Part shown: positions 43,593-47,695 of the stretch, piece by piece
Layout: the number at the start of each line of letters is the position of its first letter
Position numbering within the stretch: position 1 is the first letter of the stretch
Assembly: GCA_902802985.1 (NCBI GenBank)
Contig: CADCOE010000022.1
Span: 1-47,695 of the forward strand
DNA: 47,695 nt
Source of the DNA: an uncultured Ruminococcus sp.
Lineage (GTDB): Bacteria > Bacillota > Clostridia > Oscillospirales > Acutalibacteraceae
Direction of reading: 5' to 3'
The notes under the pieces: model-generated
What the model was told of the DNA's origin: nothing
The model's database searches: none
Seen by the model: the letters and a program-made list of their open reading frames with translations, nothing else
Translations under genes and position numbers: made by a program

Positions 43593-44540
43593 ATGAGAAT
43601 TGTTTTTACTGACAGCAAAACAGTGGCATCCAATCGAGCAGAATTGGAAATACTAAATGAATTCGGCAAAGTGGTATTGTATGATATGACTTCTCCGGAG
43701 GAATTGCCCGAAAGAATAAAAGAGGCAGACATTGCATTGTGCAACAAAACTATATTTTCGGCAGAAGCAATGTCCCAGGCACCCAGGCTGCAATACATTG
43801 GACTGTTTGCAACGGGATACAATAATGTGGATGTTGATTATGCAGCCAAACACAATATTACCGTATGCAATGCAGGAAGATATTCAACAGAAGCGGTTGC
43901 CCAGCATACATTTGCCCTGATGCTGCATCATTTCAGCAGAGTGAGTGATTACAGTACCTTTGTGAATAATGAAGGTTGGAAACGCAGCGAAATTTTTTCG
44001 CCGATGGTGTTTGAGATGCACGAATTATACGGAAAAGTTTTGGGCATTGTCGGTTATGGCAGTATCGGCAAGGCGGTTGCTCGTATTGCGGCTGCTTTTG
44101 GAATGAAAGTGATTGTTTACACGAGGACTCCTCGGAATGACGATAACACACGATTTGTCGGATGGGAGGAGTTGCTTAGATATTCTGATGTGCTGACAGT
44201 GCATTGTCCTCTGAATGACAGTTCATCAGAGATGTTTAACAGAGAAGCGTTTGCCAAGTGTAAAAAGGGTGCTTTCTTTATTAATACAGCAAGAGGCGGC
44301 GTTGTGGATGAATATGCATTGAAAGAGGCATTGGAAAGCGGGATATTGAGCGGTGCGGCAATCGATACCATTACAGTTGAGCCTATGAGAGAAGATTGTG
44401 TATTGTATGGTGTGAAAAATCTGACTATCACACCGCATATTGCATGGTCACCGCAGGAAACGGTGGAACGTCTGATAGGGATTGTAGCGGATAACATTCG
44501 GTGTTATCTGAAAGGTGAACCCAAAAATAAAGTCAATTAA
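43593..44540 (+). CDS. D-isomer-specific 2-hydroxyacid dehydrogenase
   Basis: A 315-residue NAD(P)-dependent enzyme with the Rossmann loop GIVGYGSIGKAVARIAA, the substrate Arg in NTARGGVVDE, and the catalytic His in ITPHIAWSP. The usual DV..EP block reads AIDTITVEPMRED and keeps the catalytic Glu. It is close to glycerate/hydroxypyruvate dehydrogenases (HprA-like), but 2-oxoacid specificity cannot be fixed. GAGG lies before ATG 43593. It is followed by the GNAT gene after 15 bases. Confidence 0.9.
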   Translation: MRIVFTDSKTVASNRAELEILNEFGKVVLYDMTSPEELPERIKEADIALCNKTIFSAEAMSQAPRLQYIGLFATGYNNVDVDYAAKHNITVCNAGRYSTEAVAQHTFALMLHHFSRVSDYSTFVNNEGWKRSEIFSPMVFEMHELYGKVLGIVGYGSIGKAVARIAAAFGMKVIVYTRTPRNDDNTRFVGWEELLRYSDVLTVHCPLNDSSSEMFNREAFAKCKKGAFFINTARGGVVDEYALKEALESGILSGAAIDTITVEPMREDCVLYGVKNLTITPHIAWSPQETVERLIGIVADNIRCYLKGEPKNKVN

Positions 44541-44555
44541 AGTGAGGTGTCAGTG

Positions 44556-45068
44556 ATGGAGTTTGTACTGGATAAGTGGAAAACCGACTATATGGATGAT
44601 TTGGTGGAGGCAATGCAGGACAAAAAATTGGTGGACAGCCTGAAGGAAGATTATCCTTATCCGTTTTTGGATGTTCACGCCAAATGCTATATTGAACAAA
44701 GAATGATGTACAGTGAGGAAAAGCAACGCTGCCGTGCGATCCTTCTTGACGGAAAACTGATCGGAGGAATTGAAGTGTTGATTGGCAGTGGGATTTATTC
44801 CCGTAATGCAGATCTTCATATATGGCTGAAAAAAGAATATCGTTGTCGGGGAATAGGAACACAGGCAGTCAAACAAATGGCAGACAGTGTTTTTTCTGAT
44901 TATGACGTTGTGAGGATAGAAGCCAAACCTTATGTCGACGAGAATGTATGGATCGCAGAAAAAATGCTGCACAGTGCAGGATTGCAATATGAAGGAACAC
45001 TGCGGAATATTATATTTAAAAATGGAAAAATGCACAGTTATAAAGTATTCTCTATGATAAAAGAATAA
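44556..45068 (+). CDS. GNAT family N-acetyltransferase
   Basis: About 170 residues with the GNAT fold: ILLDGKLIGGIEVLIGSG, acetyl-CoA motif A KEYRCRGIGTQAVKQMAD, and a late VWIAEKMLHSAGLQYEGTLR segment like RimJ-type and related enzymes acting on small amines or proteins. The substrate is unknown. ATG 44556 is placed 6 bases after GAGGTG; GTG 44547 would sit on the ribosome site. Probably co-transcribed with the dehydrogenase. Confidence 0.85.
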   Translation: MEFVLDKWKTDYMDDLVEAMQDKKLVDSLKEDYPYPFLDVHAKCYIEQRMMYSEEKQRCRAILLDGKLIGGIEVLIGSGIYSRNADLHIWLKKEYRCRGIGTQAVKQMADSVFSDYDVVRIEAKPYVDENVWIAEKMLHSAGLQYEGTLRNIIFKNGKMHSYKVFSMIKE

Positions 45069-45091
45069 CGGTCCTGTCTCTCAAAAAATGG

Positions 45092-45136
45092 TCAAAGCAG
45101 CAATGAAGTATCTGCCTCGTTGCTGCTTTGATATTT
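45092..45136. terminator. Terminator between the GNAT gene and spo0A (convergent)
   Basis: A 12-bp stem TCAAAGCAGCAA (45092-45103) / TTGCTGCTTTGA (45120-45131) with a 16-base loop, followed by TATTTT. Confidence 0.8.
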
Positions 45137-45193
45137 TGGGGTTATTGTGTTGTAAGCGGTCAATAATGTGTGCCCGAGGATCAAAAACAGTAT

Positions 45194-45970
45194 TCAGGCA
45201 CTTCTCTTATTATGCAGACGCAGGCGATCCGAAATCATTGCAATAAATTCGCTGTTGGTAGGCTTGCCTCGTCCGTTGTGGATAGTATAGCCGAAGTAAG
45301 AATTAAGAATATCTACATCACCTCTGTCCCAGGCGACTTCAATGGCGTGACGAATAGCACGTTCTACTCTGGAAGAGGTGGTTTCGTATTTTTTGGCAAC
45401 TGACGGATACAGCTCCTTGGTAACGGCATTGATGATTTCCGGCTGCTTAACTGCCATAATAATGGAGTCTCTCAGATAGTGATAACCTTTGATATGAGCA
45501 GGGACGCCTATCTGGTGCAGAATATCTGTAATGGTGATTTCAAGGTCACTGTCAACATTGTAAATTTTGTCATTATCATTTCCGCTGTTGATGCAGCACG
45601 TCATTAAGTCGGATATTCTTTCGAGCAAATCGGCTGTTCTGAATGGTTTTATCACATAATAAGCTGCTCCTGCTGACATTGCTTCCCGTTCGAGGACACT
45701 GCTGTTAAATCCGGAAATAATCACAAATACAGGTTTATTTCCATCGGAATTTTTCTTGATAGCCTTCATCACGCCCACACCGTCAAGATTGCTCATAAAC
45801 ATATCTATCAGTACAATATCCGGTTCAAATTCACGGATATTGTCAATGACCTTGCTGCCGTCCTTTTCGCAAAATCTTGCCTGAAATCCGTTTTCGACAA
45901 AAATGTCCTCGGCACCTGAGCCGAATTCAGCAGCATCTTCGGCTATGAGTATTTTAAATCTGTTTTTCAT
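45194..45970 (-). CDS. spo0A: Sporulation master regulator Spo0A
   Basis: 258 residues: an N-terminal receiver domain with the acidic pair Glu11/Asp12, phospho-acceptor Asp56 (VLIDMFM), Ser86 and Lys108. The C-terminal Spo0A DNA-binding domain (about 145-258) contains the helix-turn-helix and SRVERAIRHAIEVAWDRGD, the most conserved stretch of the family. It switches on sporulation after phosphorylation. GGGGGA lies before ATG 45970. It is directly downstream of spoIVB, the standard order in spore formers. Confidence 0.97.
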   Translation of the reverse strand: MKNRFKILIAEDAAEFGSGAEDIFVENGFQARFCEKDGSKVIDNIREFEPDIVLIDMFMSNLDGVGVMKAIKKNSDGNKPVFVIISGFNSSVLEREAMSAGAAYYVIKPFRTADLLERISDLMTCCINSGNDNDKIYNVDSDLEITITDILHQIGVPAHIKGYHYLRDSIIMAVKQPEIINAVTKELYPSVAKKYETTSSRVERAIRHAIEVAWDRGDVDILNSYFGYTIHNGRGKPTNSEFIAMISDRLRLHNKRSA

Positions 45971-46005
45971 ATGAAATCCCCCAGTAGTTATTTTGTGGTG
46001 ATGCT

Positions 46006-46034
46006 ATTTTACCATAACTTACCAATTTTGGCAA
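46006..46034 (-). promoter_or_regulatory. Putative vegetative promoter of spo0A
   Basis: Reverse strand: TTGCCA (46034-46029), 17 bases, TAAAAT (46011-46006). I see no convincing 0A box. Confidence 0.65.
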
Positions 46035-46076
46035 GACGTTTTTTTGAAAAAATAAAAATGGGTTTTTTCACCAAAT

Positions 46077-47294
46077 TCAAGATGCGGTAAGTGTACCATT
46101 TTGTACAACGTTGGAACTGTGTGTCAGCATAGTTTCGGCAAAAAGTGCATAGCCTCTGGTGGGGTCATTGACAAATACGTGCGTGACAGCCCCCACCAGC
46201 ATACCGTTTTGAATGATAGGACTGCCGCTCATTCCCTGTACGATACCGCCTGTTTGCTCGAGAAGGGATTGGTCTGTTATTTTGATGATCATATTTTTGG
46301 TCGAATTCAGGTCGCTGCAGTTGACATCTTCGATTTCAATATCATAGTATTCGGGTTTGGTTCCGTGGATGGTCGAAATGATTTGAGCTTTTCCCTTTTT
46401 GACCTCCTGACAGTAGGCAACGGGAACGGTTTTACCGCTGATATTACCGGCGAGTGTACCATATACACCATAATCGCAGTTGGAGCAAAGTTCACCGATA
46501 GGCTGGCTGTCAGTGAAATATCCGCTGAGAGAGCCCGGCATCCCGCAGGTACTTTTCCGTATGGAGGATACGGACGCATCAACAATATCACCATGTTCAA
46601 GGGGCATCAAACTGCCGCTTTCACTGTCACAGATCCCGTGTCCGAGTCCGCTGAAACAGTTATTTTGGGGATCAATAAACGTCATCGTACCAATACCGGC
46701 ACAACTGTCACGCACCCACAAACCGATTCTGTATTTGTTTTGCTGAATGTCTTTCACGGGAGTGACGAATACAGTATCGTCATTGCTGCGGTGTCTGATC
46801 TTCAGCTCAATGGCTTTACCACCGCTTTTCTCCACACACTGAAGCAGCTGTTCGTTTGTTTTGAGCATTTGCCCGTTAACCGAAAGAATAATATCACCGC
46901 ATTGGATGCCTGCTTTTGAGGCAGGATTTTTGGTTCCGTCTTGAGTGGGAATTTCAGTCATATCAGAAACGACCAATCCATTGGTATAAATTCTTATGCC
47001 AAACGGTTCACCGCCGGGGATAACGTTCTTGTGTCCGTCAAAGCTGATATTCACTTCTTTAACGGGAACTGCACCGAATAAAAAAAGTTCAGCCCTTTGT
47101 GTTTTGGCTGTGTTGCCGGCAGCAGTATTTCCACATCGGATCGACAAGGCAGGAGATGTGCTGAGCAGCTTGCTGTTTTGTGTATTAACAGTAAGACGGG
47201 ACGGAGTGAAGCAGTCACATATCCAACACAGCATAAGAACGGCTGCCGAAAGAATGGCAATCATTTTGGCAGATGATCGGATGATTGCTTTCAT
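46077..47294 (-). CDS. spoIVB: SpoIVB serine peptidase
   Basis: About 405 residues: an N-terminal membrane/signal segment (IAILSAAVLMLCWICDCF), a PDZ domain (about 125-210, AGIQCGDIILSVNGQML), and an S55 peptidase domain with His219 (GLGHGICDS) and Ser356 (GMSGSPII). Made in the forespore, it is secreted and cleaves SpoIVFA to activate sigma-K in the mother cell. ATG 47294 is chosen because GGAGGTGA precedes it. The longer in-frame reading from 47381 lacks a ribosome site and would put 29 charged residues before the signal. Confidence 0.94.
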   Translation of the reverse strand: MKAIIRSSAKMIAILSAAVLMLCWICDCFTPSRLTVNTQNSKLLSTSPALSIRCGNTAAGNTAKTQRAELFLFGAVPVKEVNISFDGHKNVIPGGEPFGIRIYTNGLVVSDMTEIPTQDGTKNPASKAGIQCGDIILSVNGQMLKTNEQLLQCVEKSGGKAIELKIRHRSNDDTVFVTPVKDIQQNKYRIGLWVRDSCAGIGTMTFIDPQNNCFSGLGHGICDSESGSLMPLEHGDIVDASVSSIRKSTCGMPGSLSGYFTDSQPIGELCSNCDYGVYGTLAGNISGKTVPVAYCQEVKKGKAQIISTIHGTKPEYYDIEIEDVNCSDLNSTKNMIIKITDQSLLEQTGGIVQGMSGSPIIQNGMLVGAVTHVFVNDPTRGYALFAETMLTHSSNVVQNGTLTAS

Positions 47295-47502
47295 TAAAAA
47301 ATTCACCTCCACGACAATATTTTTTGCTTTTATTGGTCGTAATAATATATCATTCACAAGGAATTTATATTGGTAAGTCAAAAAATGCCAAGGATATTAT
47401 TGGAAAAATAAAAATAAATTATTCATCGAAAATCGTTGAAAGTAGTTTGAGTATCGGTCCATTTGATCCCTCAGAGCGGTGGCTCGTATTTTGTTTCATT
47501 GC

Positions 47503-47553
47503 AGCCCGTAAGGGCTGAAAATGCTTGACATCGTTACAGTGTAATGATACGAT
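47503..47553 (+). promoter_or_regulatory. IS605-type left-end hairpins and tnpB promoter
   Basis: CAGCCC-GTAA-GGGCTG (47503-47518) is a small hairpin. TTGACA (47525-47530) with 17 bases to TACGAT (47548-47553) is a possible promoter, and ATCGTTAC/GTAATGAT forms a second hairpin between them. The region from 47295 to 47502 is otherwise AT-rich and contains the spoIVB upstream region. Confidence 0.45.
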
Positions 47554-47592
47554 ATAATTGTAAATATCCTATGTGCCAAGAGGTGACGGGCA

Positions 47593-47695
47593 TTGAATAA
47601 AGCGTACAAATTCAGAATATACCCAACTTCGGAGCAGAAAACAATGCTCTCAAAGACGTTCGGCTGTACAAGAATGGTGTATAATCACTACCTTG
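47593..47695 (+). mobile_element. tnpB: 5' part of a TnpB (IS200/IS605 OrfB) gene, cut by the window edge
   Basis: TTG 47593, about 7 bases after AAGAGGTGA, opens MNKAYKFRIYPTSEQKTMLS and continues FGCTRMVYNHYL. This is the typical TnpB N-terminus (helix-turn-helix, RIYPT.EQ, C.R.VYN). TnpB is an RNA-guided nuclease of IS200/IS605 elements. No tnpA is visible on the left side, so it may be an IS1341-like tnpB-only element. Confidence 0.85.

Overview
The window is a chromosomal segment of a low-to-mid GC, endospore-forming Gram-positive anaerobe. It most likely belongs to the Ruminococcaceae/Oscillospirales, and a Ruminococcus bromii-like gut bacterium would fit. The evidence is spoIIR, spoIVB and spo0A, an mreBCD/penicillin-binding protein/minD cluster, SpoIVB next to Spo0A, BspA-like leucine-rich surface proteins, a Cthe_2159-type carbohydrate-binding lipoprotein, a starch-binding-type module, and strong Shine-Dalgarno sites and sigma-A promoters throughout. 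The species call is inference. No tRNA, rRNA or CRISPR array was seen.

Layout. (1) 1-3.6 kb: a large secreted protein of Ig-like repeats with a CBM25/26-like module; its signal peptide appears split by a one-base frameshift in a run of five A. (2) 3.7-8 kb: a MarR-type repressor with a heterodimeric ABC exporter, driven by a promoter that carries two tandem operator-like palindromes. (3) 8.1-14.7 kb: secreted CAP-domain and BspA-like LRR proteins, including two LRR genes joined in one frame and separated by a single TGA. (4) 14.8-18 kb: hisS-aspS, where this AspRS looks discriminating. (5) 18.1-24 kb: glycogen phosphorylase (reverse strand), zapA, a U32 peptidase and dut. (6) 24.2-30.6 kb: mreB, mreC, mreD, a class B PBP, a MinD-like ATPase and mgsA. 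The mreB leader contains the tail of a tnpB gene plus its IS605-type right-end hairpin. (7) 30.8-34.9 kb: a P-loop kinase-like protein, a Ham1-type pyrophosphatase, an Lrp regulator with an aminotransferase (AlaR/AlaT-like), and ispE. (8) 34.9-40.1 kb, reverse strand: aspS2-gatC-gatA-gatB, where this second AspRS carries the residues of a non-discriminating enzyme. (9) 40.2-47.3 kb: a palindromic intergenic repeat at the 3' end of spoIIR, the Cthe_2159-type lipoprotein, a 2-hydroxyacid dehydrogenase, a GNAT acetyltransferase, spo0A and spoIVB. (10) 47.5 kb to the end: the left part of an IS200/IS605-type tnpB that runs off the window.

How the genes work together. hisS/aspS1 supply direct aminoacylation, while aspS2-gatCAB looks like a self-contained module for making Asn-tRNA(Asn) by transamidation. 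The mre/PBP/min genes form a cell-shape and division cluster. The secreted LRR, CAP, Ig-like and carbohydrate-binding proteins form a surface set, and three of them share a C-terminal repeat module of about 90 residues. The most notable observations are the discriminating/non-discriminating AspRS pair, the tnpB/omega-RNA-like fossil in the mreB leader, the in-frame LRR gene junction, and the frameshift in the signal peptide of the first gene.
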